In this document: positions 42,978 to 54,064 of the stretch, in pieces
How the letters are laid out: each line of letters begins with the position of its first letter
Position numbering within the stretch: the first letter of the stretch is position 1
From: Cristatella mucedo
Lineage: Eukaryota; Bryozoa; Phylactolaemata; Cristatellidae
Length of the DNA: 64,000 nt
Assembly: GCA_009760855.2 (NCBI GenBank)
Contig: WPIO01000028.1
Location: 620,001-684,000, forward strand
Direction: 5' to 3'
Program-made: the position numbers and the translations under genes
Notes under the pieces: generated by a model
The model's database searches: none
Told to the model about the DNA's origin: nothing
The model's input: only the letters and a program-made list of their open reading frames with translations

Positions 42978-43902
42978 AATCACGAGGAGCGTGGCGGACG
43001 AGACGCAGGCTGCTCGCGGAAGCCTACAGCTAGCGAGAGCTGACTCAGTCGGCTGAGACAGCTTTAACAGAAAAAAAAGTAGGAGGGAACGGATTTTAAT
43101 TAAGGATAGATTGTTTCTGTAGTCACTTGAATGCCGCTGAGGCTCTTCTGACGCTAAATGAACGAGCTCGCTCAGATTAACAAGGCGAGCGCTTTCAACA
43201 GGTTATACTGAAACGAAAATACTAGCTTTTGAACGTCATTACTGAGGAGAGTATACGGAAAAAATGAGGGTGGACTATATTGAGGGCTTTGTGGTGAAAG
43301 CAATATAAATTATTGACGCATTTCTATAATGCATACTCACTCTGAACAATTTCAGTAGTCATTTTTGTATGAATTCATGAGCAAAAGTATTTTTTCATTC
43401 TGTCGCTATTCTGTCTGACTAAATATGCCCCAAAAACGCAACTTTTCTTCACAATTTTGTCTCTTCGGAAATGGGTTAATTTTACGATAATTAATATCGT
43501 CATACAAAAGCAAAGCTTTTTAAGAAAAATTGCAATTTTCTATACTTCTGAGGTTTAAGCAATTGGAAAAACACTTGTAACGAGGAACGAAAATTGTGTT
43601 ACACAGTGAAGTAATAATATATTTTTACTAGCGCCCTAAGAGATTTAAATCTCTATATAGGCGAGACACATAAATTTGGGCTACGCCGGTGAAAATTGAA
43701 CATCTATGACCGTCTTCCATCAGCTGGTTTGGCCCAGTGGTTAAAGTGCTCGCCCCGATCAAGGTCTGGCCGAGGTCGTGGGCTCCAGCCCCGTGGCATA
43801 TGTGAAGCGCCTGAATAGAGATTAGGTTCTCTTAGGGCGCTATACAAATAAATTATACCTCTCAATGCCCGCTCGTCTCCTCTTTCCTTCCCTCTCTCTC
43901 TG

Positions 43903-43951
<49 letters not shown>

Positions 43952-44040
43952 CGCTTTTATCACGCTCTATGCATCGCTTTTCTATGTGTCTCAGCGTGCA
44001 TACGCAAATAAATATCTTTCCCTCTCAACATAGCTATATA

Positions 44041-44116
<76 letters not shown>

Positions 44117-44132
44117 GTGAAAATGAAGATAG

Positions 44133-44172
<40 letters not shown>

Positions 44173-44192
44173 GTGAAAATGAAGATAGTACA

Positions 44193-44226
<34 letters not shown>

Positions 44227-47200
44227 GTGAGTGAAAATGAAGATAGTATATATATATATATATTGAGTGAAAATGAAGATAGTATATATATATATAATAT
44301 CTTCATTTTCACTCACTATCTCCTTTTCTTTATGCATAGCGAGGCCATCGCCGCATCACAGCTGGACCGCACTGAGCCTGAATGGCGGCGCCGCGACCCA
44401 ATCAACTACATCGAGGAACTGAGCAACCGCAGACAGCAGCGACGCAGACGAGAGTCGCGATCCCGAAGCACAAGAGCGACCCTTCGGTCACTTCGCGCTC
44501 GTCGGCCGAATGCTTCGCGCCGGCGGCGCGAAGGCGGCAGCGGCCGTTCACTCGCCTGTCCAGATTGATGGTAAACGGCAGGAAGTGCCTGACGGCGTGC
44601 ACGCTGATCGGCCACGCCTCTAGCGCGGCCTCGAAATGGTCCGCACTGCCGTCGTTGACGATCCGGCGCTTCCAATCCTTGGGCTCCTTGACTCGCTCTC
44701 TGATGTGCGCGTACACCTCGGACAGCAGAGCCTGCTCGTGGTCCGCAACTGCGCCGCGAAAACGGAAACAGCGCTCCCGTCGGTCAATGGCGCACCGCCG
44801 GCGCCACCGTCGCAGCTAGCGAGCGAACGCCAATTAGCGAAAACGCGACGAGCGCTCGTCGAGAAAACAAGTCGACCGTTGGCTGCGAGCGCTAGGCTGC
44901 GAGCTGCCGCCGGCGGTAGCAGCCACCCCTACCCCTGGCTCATGCACGCTCGCAGCGCTGGCAGCCCGCCATGACTGTTTGATTCGAGGCGAGGTCGAGC
45001 TTCAGTCCCTTGTTCTTGAAACTTCCGGTTACGCCCCCCCCGATCTGCTGCATAACTCTCACACGAGGGGACGAGCGCGAATGCTCGTTTTCTGTCGTCC
45101 GAACGCATAATTCGCGCAAGCGCGCGCGTACTGCGAAACGCGAAACGAAGTGCGAGCGCAATTTTGTTTCCGAGCAAGGAGCGCATAAATTTTTAAAAGA
45201 ACTGAACTTGGGCCTCTTGGACGGCGTTATAGACGGTGCGAACGCGCGAGGAGCTAAAAAAGTAATCGCTGTATTCGCGCAATAGACGAAAGCGAGGTTG
45301 TTGACAAATTCCTGATTGTGCGGCTGTAAAACTCAACGCCATGAAGAGAATTGACAAATTTACCGATTGTTCTCTTATTAGTAGCTACTAGCACAACTTA
45401 GTGTGGGAGAAATTGCGGCTCAGATACGATGCATAAATGTGAGCTCCGTTAACGTGCCGCGTGCGATGGGCGTCCACGGCGCAGGCAACGCCTACGCCGC
45501 CTCGCAGCGTTTAACTGGAACGCCGAAACAGCCCGCAGCGGTCGTCATCTCCGTCGCCACGCGCGCGCCAAAATGCCTCAACCGACTGAAATCAGCGACA
45601 CTCCCGGTTCCCTCCGGCAAGCTCACTGGTGCGCCACGCTCGCGTACCCCCAGGAAGCGGTGACTCATTCGATTTGAGACATTCTCTCGAATGAGTCAGC
45701 TTCACTGCGACCTGTAGCCGCTACAGCTACGTCTCCCTGACGCGCCGGCTCACTAGCGAGCCTGAGACGCGCGCTCGCTGACTGAGCGTGCCGGCGGCGG
45801 CGGCGGCTTACCGCCGTTTAGCTGGCCGCGAGACAGCCGTCGCGCCAGCTCGTCCATGTCGTCGATGTGCTTCAGAATCCAGCTGCAGCGATAGGGCCAC
45901 TCCTCGGTGAGGATGACCCAGCGCGTGAGCTCGGCGCACACGTCCGCCAGCGCCAGCTGCAGCGACTCGAGCGTCTCGCCGCCGCCGACGTGTATCTTGT
46001 CCACCCACAGGTACACGGTGAAAAAGACCATGTTGCACAAGTGTCGCACGTCGCGAAAGGAAGTCGGCAGCACGTCGATGCGCCTCCGCAACTCCTGCGT
46101 GGCCAGCTTCGTCTACGGCGGTGGCAGCAGCAGCGGCGGGCTTTCGAAAAGCGCTGTGACGCGGCGCTCGGGGTCGCGCGCCATCGGTGCCCGATCACCT
46201 CAAATAAATAAATAAACACTAGCTGATTTAACAGCCTGTTTTTTTATAGCGACAGCAGAGCTTTTACGGCTATACCCGCCGCTTGCAGTGGCGATCAAGG
46301 ATCGCCCACCACAAGATTCGAACCCTTGACCTCGGGGCCGAGGTTGCGAAAAGCAACCGCCTAATCTAGTCGCTGAGCGACGTGCACCTCGCTCGCCCCA
46401 GTAATAGTCGCCGCCGCTGCCGCGGAAGCCCTTTCGCGTAGCGTCGCAGTAGGCGATTTCTAGCCGCGGCTGAGCACCAGCCCAGAGGCGCGGCGGGGTT
46501 CCGCAGGAAAAGGCATTTTGCCTCGCGCGCGAGAGCCACGCATTCCGCCCAGCGAGGAGCCTTTGGAAACCGGGAAAGTGCGCGCAAGCGGCTTCAGCGG
46601 CGCCGCGGGCGGGACGGACGGACGGAGGAGCGGGCGTGGCGGCGGGCCGGAGGGCGCGGAGTCCGGCGGCGCGAGCCGCGGCGGCTCGTCTCTGCCGCCC
46701 GCAACCGCGGCGCACCGCTTACCATTCGCCGCCGGAGCTTGCTCTTGATCCTCGCCTCAGCTTCGGCGTCGCGCAGGCCCGATAAGAGACGCGGAATCTC
46801 CGCCTGGATCGCGGCGGCGTACCTGAACGCTTCGCCGCCAGGTAGGCAGCGACGGCTGCGGCGGTCGCCGCCGCCAGCGCACCGCCGGGTGCCGAGCCGG
46901 CGTTCGTCGCGGCGGCACAAGCTCCGATCCAGCGCCGTCTCCATGTCGGAGGCGGTCCACTCGGGAATGCAGAAGCGCATCTGAATGAGCCGACGCAGAT
47001 AGTCGCTGCTGTCGCCCGCCTCTTCGCCGCCGCCGCCGCCGCCGCCGTCCCCGATCGCCCGCGCGATGGCGTTGTGATCGATGGCGATGAGCGTGACGAA
47101 CAGCGAGTCCTCGTCCGACAGGAGGATGCTGACCGCCTCCAGAATGCTCCTGACGCGGTCCGCCGGGCAGCGGTCCAGGTCGTCGATCACGATCAGGATG

Positions 47201-49994
47201 CGAAACTTCTTCCGGTACAGGCGCTCCATCAGCTTGACGAAGCCGTTGACGCGCTGCACTTCCGTCTTGACCGTGTGCATGAAGCCCAGATCGGCGCTCA
47301 GGTCGGGCCCCTTCATCTTGCTCATCGCCGTTACCAGCTGGCTCGACTGCGACGAGAAGGCGCTGCGAAGCAGCGACCAGCCGTTGCTCAGCTGCGACAC
47401 GACGGTGAGGCCGAGCAGGACGCTGGCGGCGAGCCGGATGTACTGCTCGATCGTGTGCAGGCTGCGATCGCGCGAGGCGAAGGCGAGCAGAAGAAGAACG
47501 AGCGCCGACACGGCGACCGTGGAGGCGGCGAGAAGCGCGACCACCGGGTACGGCACGTGCAACCACTTGGCCGTGTGCACGGTCACCGCCGGCGCCTGCC
47601 GCGGCTGCGGCCGCCGGGCGCCGGACGCGGCAGCGGCCGAGTGCTGGCTCTCCATATCCGTCGCGTCGACGGAAAAGGAGACGTCGACGGTCGTCGTCGC
47701 GTCGCCGTTTCGGCTCGTCATGCTGTCGCCAAAGTACGACTCGATGTCTTTCCCGCCGGGGGCGGCAGCGGCCGTCGCTCCCGGCACGCCGTCGATCACG
47801 GACGAGTCGTGCTGGTGCGACAGGTCGGTCTGTCGGAAAGTGCGGTACACGCGCAGCTTCCACTTGCCGAACACGGCCTCGATCTCGTCGAAGATGTTCT
47901 TGACGATGCCCGCCCAGAGCACGTCGCAGCCGGCGTACTCCCAGGCGTCGAACACGACCGGTATGACCTCGACCTTGTCGTGCTTCCTCACCACCGGCGC
48001 CGGGGGCGTCTCGCAGAGTAGCATGACCAGCATGAGCCGCAGCTGCTGCCACCAGCCGTCGTACGACCGGGCGCACTCTGGCGCCGCCGCCGCCGCCACC
48101 GCCGCAGGGCGACGGCGACAGTAGTGGCAGTAGTAGGCGATCACAGCGACCAGAACGAGCAGCAGGCCGGCGCCCATGAACGCCGACGCGGCGACCAGCG
48201 GGTAGAGCACGTCGTCGCTCACGGCCCAAGCGCCGTTTCCATCGCGAGCGCCGCCGTCGGTGGCCACTGGCAACGCGGGTGTCGTCAGGTTGGCTCCGCC
48301 GCCTCTAGCAGCAGCGGATTCTGGCGGTGCGGCGGCTGCCGTCGTCGATTCTGCCTCACCTGCTTCGCGGCTGCTGCTTGTGATGCTGCTGCCGCCGCCG
48401 CTGCTGTTTCGGTGCATGCTCTCGTGGTACGTCAGGCCGGCCCACGTCATGTAGCTCATGACGCCGCCGACGGCCGCTGCGAAGAGCAGGACGAGCAGCA
48501 GCAAGTAGGCGAAGAAGGACAGTCGGCAGCCGCCGCACAGCTCGTACATCCAGCGGACGTCGGCGCTCTGCACTGGCCGTCCTAGGCGCGCCCGGCGAGC
48601 AACCGACCGTAAGCAGGCGGAAAGTGGCGGCCGCGAAAGTTACGGCGCACCGAGTCGCGTCGCACTTTGTCTCGCGAGCCGCAAACCGTTCGTCGTCGGG
48701 GGGGGGGCGCGCGCGCGTTCGCATGCACGATCGCCGAGGGCGACTATCGGGAGGAGAGACTGTGGGGGCTTCGCAAGCGCCGCAGCGCGAGCACGCGGGC
48801 ACGGCGTGCTGCGGCCGCCGCGCCTAGCGCCGCTGCCGCTGCTGGGCAGAGCTCGGCCTTCAGCACGGCGGCCGCGACTGAAGGCCTACGGCTACAGGTT
48901 CGGCGACACGATGGCCGCGGCTAAAGGTCGAAGGCTGAAGGTTCGGCGACGCGACGGCCACGGCTGAAGGTGAAAAGCTGAAGATTCGGCGGCACGACGG
49001 CCGTGGCCGAAGGTTGACCTTGGCGTCGCTCTTCTGCCACCGCCGGTCTACTTCTAGAATCGACCTGAGCGCTCGCTTGGAGGAGGAGCTCGCGCCGGGA
49101 AAGTAGAGTGACAGTAAAGATGAGCCGATTCAACCGCATCATTCGTATAGCGGCAGACGAGCCTTCGTGGCTGTGACCGCGCTTGCAGCCGGTTAAAGGA
49201 CAGTCTGTGGCAGGATCGAACCTACGACCCGCGTCGTGAGAGCGCGGCGCTTACTCTGAATCTGCGCCGAATGCAGAGTGCGACGCTCAGGCGCGCGGGG
49301 TGCGACGCGACAGCGAGAATGCAATAATGCATTTCCGTCTGGAACTCCACAAAGCTGCAAAGACTAAATGATTGTTACGCAGCGGGAGAGTTCTCTACAG
49401 CGCACTCAAAGCCCAAGCAGCTTACGAGACGCGTGCAGTAGCCAACAAACTTCATCTGACGCAACAAAGAGAAAGTCGAAAGAATAGCTGAGTCGGGACG
49501 GCAGTCGAGGAAGTGAGTAGTACGTCAGTAGCAACTCAGGAGGATGGCTGAGAAGGATGCGCCTCAGACGGCTCCGGGAGCGTAGATGGCGTTGCGTAGG
49601 AATTGCGGAAGTGAGTTTCGCAGTCTAGGACTTGCAGCGAAAAAAGCTTGTGTCGCCTGCAGTCTATGTGGGAGCTAGCGGCGGTGGTGGCGGCTGCGAC
49701 GGGTACTGCTGCCGCCGCCGGCGGCTTACCCAGATTGTTGCAGCTGAATCCGCAGACGCGTCCGATCTTCCACAGCACGTTCTTGATGAGCCGCGTCTTG
49801 CCCGACCCGTACTTGCCGTGCACGCCCATGAGCAGCGGCACGGGCAGACTCGAGTCCTGCAGCATGGCGGCCAAGCCCTTGGCGTACGAGTTCATCGTGA
49901 ACCGCTCGTCGGCGTTTCCCTTCATCCGCGAGACGGCGCCGTCGAACAGGTCCGATGCCTTGGCTGCTCGCATCGGCTGACCGACGCGGTCCAT
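41476..49994 (-). CDS. KAP-family P-loop NTPase, membrane-embedded (gene A)
   Basis: Exons in transcription order: 49994-49730, 48572-46723, 46112-45812, 44748-44556, 41656-41476. They total 2790 bases and 929 residues, with phases 1, 0, 1, 2 as in gene B. Walker A GKYGSGKT is at residues 60-67. Membrane segments are near 106-134, 210-236, 428-454 and 467-490. [10 protein letters not shown] is near 294-303, Walker [14 protein letters not shown] near 545-557, [12 protein letters not shown] near 578-589, and [13 protein letters not shown] near 615-627. Exon 3 has [16 protein letters not shown]. The layout is that of Kidins220/NKPD1-type KAP NTPases: a cytosolic ATPase split by two membrane hairpins. 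No ankyrin or other scaffold domain is visible. A Gly run (residues 596-604) follows Walker B. The start could also be Met24 (49925), which aligns with the start of gene B. Intron 4 appears to begin with GC. Cellular role and partners are unknown. Confidence 0.85.
42786..42820. repeat. (ATT)n microsatellite in intron 4 of gene A
   Basis: TATTATTATT... then TTGCTATTGCTAGC. It might be the remnant of a LINE-B ATT tail, but no hairpin is left. Confidence 0.7.
42882..42972. repeat. (GA)n microsatellite in intron 4 of gene A
   Basis: About 88 bases of pure AG repeat. On the sense strand of the gene it is (CT)n. Confidence 0.95.
43722..43858 (+). mobile_element. SINE1 (tRNA-derived), copy 2, best preserved
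   Basis: A-box-like TGGCCCAGTGG (43730-43740), B-box-like GGGCTCCAGCC (43780-43790), then a 3' part GAAGCGCCTGAATAGAGATT...CTTAGGGCGCTATACAAA ending in ATAAATTAT. The 3' part has the fold and wording of the LINE-B 3' hairpin. It lies in intron 4 of gene A, antisense. Confidence 0.82.
43890..44325. repeat. (CT)n and (AT)n tract with a 25-bp interspersed unit
   Basis: (CT)n at 43893-43932, then TA runs. The unit AGTGAGTGAAAATGAAGATA follows TA runs at about 44113, 44169 and 44227, and a shortened form is at 44265. An inverted copy (CTTCATTTTCACTCACT) lies at 44301-44320, so a hairpin can form. Confidence 0.9.
44556..44748 (-). CDS. gene A exon 4, with GC donor
   Basis: 193 bases, the same as in gene B. 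The acceptor is CGCGGCGCAG, phase 1. It encodes [19 protein letters not shown] and ends FLPFTINLD plus AG of the split Arg codon. The following intron starts GCGAGT. The nearest GT (44551) would add four bases and break the frame into exon 5. Confidence 0.85.
45812..46112 (-). CDS. gene A exon 3
   Basis: 301 bases, the same as in gene B. The acceptor is CGCCGTAG (weak pyrimidine tract), phase 0, and the donor is GGCG followed by GTAAGC, phase 1. It encodes [35 protein letters not shown] and [16 protein letters not shown]. Confidence 0.9.
46195..46390 (-). mobile_element. SINE2, copy 3
   Basis: The reverse complement has GAGGTCAAGGGTTCGAATCT (B box), CACTGCAAGCGGCGGGTATA, AGGCTGTTAAATCAGCTAGT and a TTTATTTATTTATTT tail. 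It lies in intron 2 of gene A, sense orientation. Confidence 0.75.
46723..48572 (-). CDS. gene A exon 2 (membrane helices and Walker B)
   Basis: 1850 bases. The acceptor is GACGGCCAG followed by TGCAG, phase 1, and the donor is CGAATG followed by GTAAGC, phase 0. The open frame continues past the donor to 46594, but similarity to gene B stops at KLRRRM. Very GC-rich, so several long antisense frames are open and should be ignored. Confidence 0.9.
49112..49262 (-). mobile_element. SINE2, copy 4
   Basis: The reverse complement has GGGTCGTAGGTTCGATCCTG (B box), CGGCTGCAAGCGCGGTCACA and ACGAATGATGCGGTTGAATC. It lies in intron 1 of gene A, sense orientation. Confidence 0.75.
49325..49668 (-). mobile_element. 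LINE-A 3' tail in intron 1 of gene A
   Basis: On the plus strand it begins CATTTCCGTCTGGAACTCCA and ends CTGCAGTCTATG. Its 5' junction lies 62 bases inside the intron and is shared with the pseudoexon copy at 9080. Confidence 0.8.
49730..49994 (-). CDS. gene A exon 1 (start and Walker A)
   Basis: 265 bases ending at donor CTGG followed by GTAAGC, phase 1. The proposed start MDRVGQPM is at 49994, and Met24 (49925) is an alternative that aligns with gene B. The frame remains open upstream to 50399, but that extension is compositionally biased and lies over the proposed promoter. Confidence 0.8.
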
Positions 49995-50179
49995 TCGCGA
50001 GCAGTCGAACGCTTCGCAGCTTCCGCGTGCCGCCGCTCGAGAGGCTCCGCTAGTGAGAGCTCCCGCTCGCGCTCCGGTTTCTTTGTCCTTCTCCTGCTCC
50101 AGCTCCTCCCCTACCTCGGCGCACCGCACTCTCTGTCGCCTCTTCGAGTTTGTTCCCGTCCCGTCGCTCTCACGCCTCC

Positions 50180-50219
50180 GACTGAACGACAGGCCGAGCG
50201 ACCGCGCGCCTGATATACG
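50180..50219 (-). promoter_or_regulatory. candidate core promoter of gene A
   Basis: On the minus strand a TATA-like GTATATCAG (50219-50211) is followed about 34 bases later by TTCAGTC (50186-50180), which fits the animal initiator TCAKTY. It lies about 190 bases before the proposed ATG. This rests on motif and spacing only. Confidence 0.3.
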
Positions 50220-51316
50220 AGCCGCCGCGCCGCCGCACGTGACCGAGCGAGTGCACCCGTCCGTCGGTACGAATCGCAGATCGGAGAGCGTCGTAAACAG
50301 TGCGAGCCGAGTCGGAGTCACGCTCGAATTTGCGTAACGCGCGCGCACTCCCCCCCCCCCCCCCCCAGGGTACGCCGGCGGCCTCGCCGCCCTTTGCAAG
50401 CCGATCAGTCGGCTCTGAGAGGAAGGGGCGGAGCGGAGCGAAGTCCACGCCTTCCTACGGGCCGCCGGGCGGCCGCTCCATACGAGGCCTCCGCCGCAGT
50501 GCTTTCGCCAGCGAAACGGCCGCGTCCGGTGGCGGCCGGCAACGGCGCGTCAGCGGCCAGTCGTTCTTCGCGCTCGCGACTCCGGCCGCTTCCGCCTTCC
50601 GCCTCCGGCTCTCGGTCGTCGAGCTTCGAACTCGCGCGCCCGGCGCCGCCCGTGCGGCAGCTGGCAGGAGGACTAGCGCCGCTGCGGACAAAGAGCGCCG
50701 CGCGTCTTCTCGCGAGAGCTCGGCTTCGAGAGCTCGGCTCGACTTGGATTCGAACGCCTGGCGCTCGGCTCGCACGCAGCGTCGCTCGCAGCGACGACAG
50801 CTCAAGAGGCTTCGCGGCGGCGGCAGGCGATCCCAGAGCGCTAGCAACTGACCGCGTCAGTCACGCCGGAGCCAAGTCGGATAGATTGCAGCAAATTGAC
50901 GCTTCCTGGTCGGGCAGTAGCACTGGAAGCTGTGCTGGATGCGCCCGTGGGCGCGTCTCTCGTTAGTCACGCATCGCGTCGCTCCGCGCAGTTGCGTCTC
51001 CGATTACTCGTACGGCACTTGGAGCGGGCCCGCTGCTTCGCGAGCTGGTGTACTGGTGCCGCACCGCGGCGAGTCAAAAGACCGAGATGGAAGATAGACA
51101 AAGACCGAGATAGAATGTTTGCGGCGGCGGGACAGTGGGATCGTCGAATTGCTGCACGAAAGGCGCGCGCAGACGCTTCTTTCTGCTGCTAATGCTTCTG
51201 CTCCTCTTTCTCTGTCAAGTCGGCATTCGCTGGCTGCAGCGATTTGCGAAGCTGCGGCAATTCAGCGGAAGCCATGTCAATATTGACTCGATTGACTGTA
51301 CGCATTCACGTACGTT
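50220..51316. other. CpG-rich 5' flank of gene A
   Basis: Contains a C run at 50351-50367. Long open frames on both strands are Arg/Ser/Ala-rich and unrecognised. Probably a CpG island around the promoter. Confidence 0.4.
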
Positions 51317-51997
51317 TATCCATCTGTAACTTCACAAAGCCGCAAAGACCAAGGGCACGCGATGCCGGACGCACTGCTACAAACGCCGAGTGAGCGTCGT
51401 CGTTCGCAGAGCACCGGGTCGGCGGAGACATTCGTGCAGTCAGCAAAGGCAACAATGACGCATCTGTTTTGAGAGGAACAGTCCCTGAGCGCTGCCATGC
51501 GTGCAACGAGGAAGTACAACGAGTAACTTGCCCATCGGGGCGAACTTCCGTATAGCTGCTGGCTCGCAGGCTTGGGAGCCTGGCGCCTCTTGGTGCCTCT
51601 CCGTGTGCTTGCTTTAGCGACTAGCTTGGCTGCACTATCGGCAGTTTTCCCCCATTACTGGCTACTTAGGCAGACTGGCTGCGACAGCCCACGAAGAAGC
51701 TGTTCAGCAATAGCTCCTGACGAAAGGGGGAGGGGCCGTGCAGGGCAGGCAAGAAGTGGGTCGCGGCCAAAGTCAGCAGCAGCAGCAGCAGCAGCTCACA
51801 AGAATCACACTCTCTGAGATTAGCCAGTGGACGAGCGACCTTCCGGTCCATGGCAGCTAACCGCGACCAACCGGTCAGACCCTACAGCTCCGATAAATCA
51901 TTATCGATCGCTCACTACAGCCGATCTTTTAATGCACTTGATCTAAGATTACCACATAGCCGGATGCTGGTCATTGGAATTCAACTGCGTTTCCCTT
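51317..51997. other. LINE-A terminal scrap and unassigned DNA
   Basis: 51317-51355 resembles the LINE-A terminus in reverse (CATCTGTAACTTCACAAAGC). A short (CAG)n sits at 51773-51795. Nothing else was recognised. Confidence 0.4.
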
Positions 51998-52085
51998 TGC
52001 AGCAAATATAAAGCGCCTAGAAAGAGATTGAGTTCTCTGAGGGCGCTTTATCGAGTTCATTAGTATTATTATATTATTATTAATT
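51998..52085 (+). mobile_element. LINE-B 3' tail only, well preserved
   Basis: TTGCAGCAAATATAAAGCGC, the CTAGAAAGAGATTGAGTTCT core, GAGGGCGCTTTATCGAG, then an ATT-rich tail. It is close to the consensus of the other copies. Confidence 0.8.
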
Positions 52086-52484
52086 CAAGAACAGTATAGC
52101 ACATCGGCAGTTATAATCTGGCTGATGGACAGCACAGAAAAACCATTCCCTGCAACGCCCGAAGCATAGCAATATTATACCGGCATACCTGGTGTACTCT
52201 ATTAACGCCACTTGGATTAAAGCGAGCCTGGTAGTAGCAGCAGAAAGAGGATATCGATAAATTTCAGTAAATCCACAGATGTCAGGGGAGGCTATGCATT
52301 GGCTCTTCTGTAAATAGTGTTGCCTTAAATAAATTCTTCCAACTTATTTAATTTTGAGTGTATCGTGGCGACACGTTAGCATATCCAGCTGAAATGAAGC
52401 CGATGAAATCCGTGATAGGAGAAAATGGATTATTTGTACTCTAATAAATGCTTGACCTGTAGTTGGTAGAACTAGAATTCTAGT
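52086..52484. other. no feature recognised
   Basis: AT-rich sequence without a recognisable signal. Confidence 0.4.
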
Positions 52485-53460
52485 GATCATCAAGTCCTTT
52501 CCGAACGCCTCTCATCTTGCATAGCCATCACTGGCACTACACTGAGATTCTTTAGGTCCTATGCCGCGCTAGTGGCCCCGTGATCAAGATGATTGCCTCG
52601 ACCAAGGTCAAGATCGATGCAGATGGCACACAGTTGTTTGCTGCTATCTCACCCTGCCTTCCAGCATGTCCAATTCTCCTAACTCCCTGGCTGTGTGCTT
52701 TGCTTGCATTCGCACTTGGATAGCTGATGACATTCTCAAATTGAATGACGATAAAACCAACTGACTAGTTAGGCGAAAGCAAAATATTACTACAAAATTA
52801 TAAAACTGTCCATCAAAATGTGCTCGGCCAGCATATCTCCTGTAGCCTCTGCACAAACTCCAAGTGTCCTGTTCCAAAATGACCTTTCGTTAGACGAACA
52901 GATCAGCTCCTTTACAGTCGAGTCTGCCGACTTTCAGCTAACATTGCAAAAACTTCCGTTGTGCTTACACAGGTTTACCACATCCAGTTTGGTCCCTGCA
53001 TTTCTGTACATCCCGTCCTGACTTCTGCACCTCACTACTCGAAGGTTTTTCGGCTTGTGCGATGAGGCAAAGACAGTTAATAAAAAATTGCGCAGCCAGG
53101 CTTTTCTGTCGCGAGAGTCGCAATTACCTCATCACAATATTTCTCGCCAACCTTCGCTAGCTTCCGATCAAGCTGCGCATCAACTTGAAGGTTTTTCCTC
53201 TTAATTGTAGCTCCCTTCAATCTCTTGCACAAGCCTACTTAATAGAACTACTCTCCAATCTGGCCAGGTATAGCGCCACTTACTCTTGTGACTCGTCGTC
53301 TAGCTACGCCTCGAACCAGCTTCAAATCCTTTGGATGCCGTGCCTTTATATTGAACTCTTCCGAAGCCGGGAGCTCACTCGACTGACTTCACGACGCTCC
53401 CTAGCTTTAGGACATTTAAAACAAAAGTAAAAACGCAGATGCTCTGAGCGAAATTTGCTG
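52485..53460 (+). mobile_element. LINE-B copy, strongly decayed
   Basis: RT palm remnant (DHQVLSERLSSC-like, about 52485), IRTWIADDILKLNDDKTN-like sequence (about 52700), FQNDLSLDEQISSFTVESA (52875) and a thumb and ORF end to about 53440. Several stops. Confidence 0.65.
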
Positions 53461-53544
53461 GATCCTGGCGAATTGCATCGACATTCTCCCGAAAACCATC
53501 ATAGAAAGACACGATCCAAGTTTTCCCCCCCTAGTTACGCAAAG

Positions 53545-53850
53545 GTAATGTAATGTATCTCCGTCTGTAACTCCACAAAGTCATAAAGACCACGTGGGTG
53601 TTACGCAGGAGAGTTTTGTATAGCGTACTCACAGCCTAAGCGGCTTTCGGTACGCATTCGGTAGCCAACAGACTTCATCTCACGCAACAAACAAAAAGTG
53701 GGAAGCATAGCAGAGTCAGGAGAGCAGTTTAGGTAGTGAGTAGCATAAAAGTAGCAGCTCAGGACCGCTGAAAAGGATAGAGGTGCTGTTATGCATACCA
53801 TCGAGTCCAGCTTAGTATGTAAGCTTTTAAGTCGCTCAGCCAAGTTATTT
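53545..53850 (-). mobile_element. LINE-A 3' tail
   Basis: On the plus strand it begins GTAATGTAATGTATCTCCGT, then CACGTGGGTGTTACGCAGGA. On the minus strand it encodes FSAVLSCYFYATHYLNCSPD and LLREMKSVGYRMRTESR, closest to the 2.0-2.5 kb copy. Confidence 0.8.
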
Positions 53851-54064
53851 CACTAACACTTGCCGTTCATCATTGTAAGGATGGTTAAAGAGTAGTTTAA
53901 TTTCTCTCTATCTTGCGACAAGCTAGTATGCATTGCCGCTAAGCTGGGCTACTGTTTATTGCGTACACAAAGCTTAAACAGAGTACCCATTATAACGCGT
54001 TTGAGCACCGCAGGCTGGATGCTCGCTCGCGTGAGCGAGTGCGGCAGAGATGTGTGCGTATTCG

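Noticed and set aside
44550-44556. GT at 44551-44550 as the donor of gene A intron 4
   Set aside because: It would add four bases and put exon 5 out of frame. The GC six bases long at 44555 keeps phase and homology.
47074-48124. Two long plus-strand open frames over exon 2 of gene A (315 and 347 codons)
   Set aside because: They are antisense shadows of a very GC-rich exon whose sense strand has clear KAP motifs.
50000-50399. Upstream extension of the exon 1 frame of gene A
   Set aside because: Compositionally biased, not matched by gene B, and covers the likely promoter.
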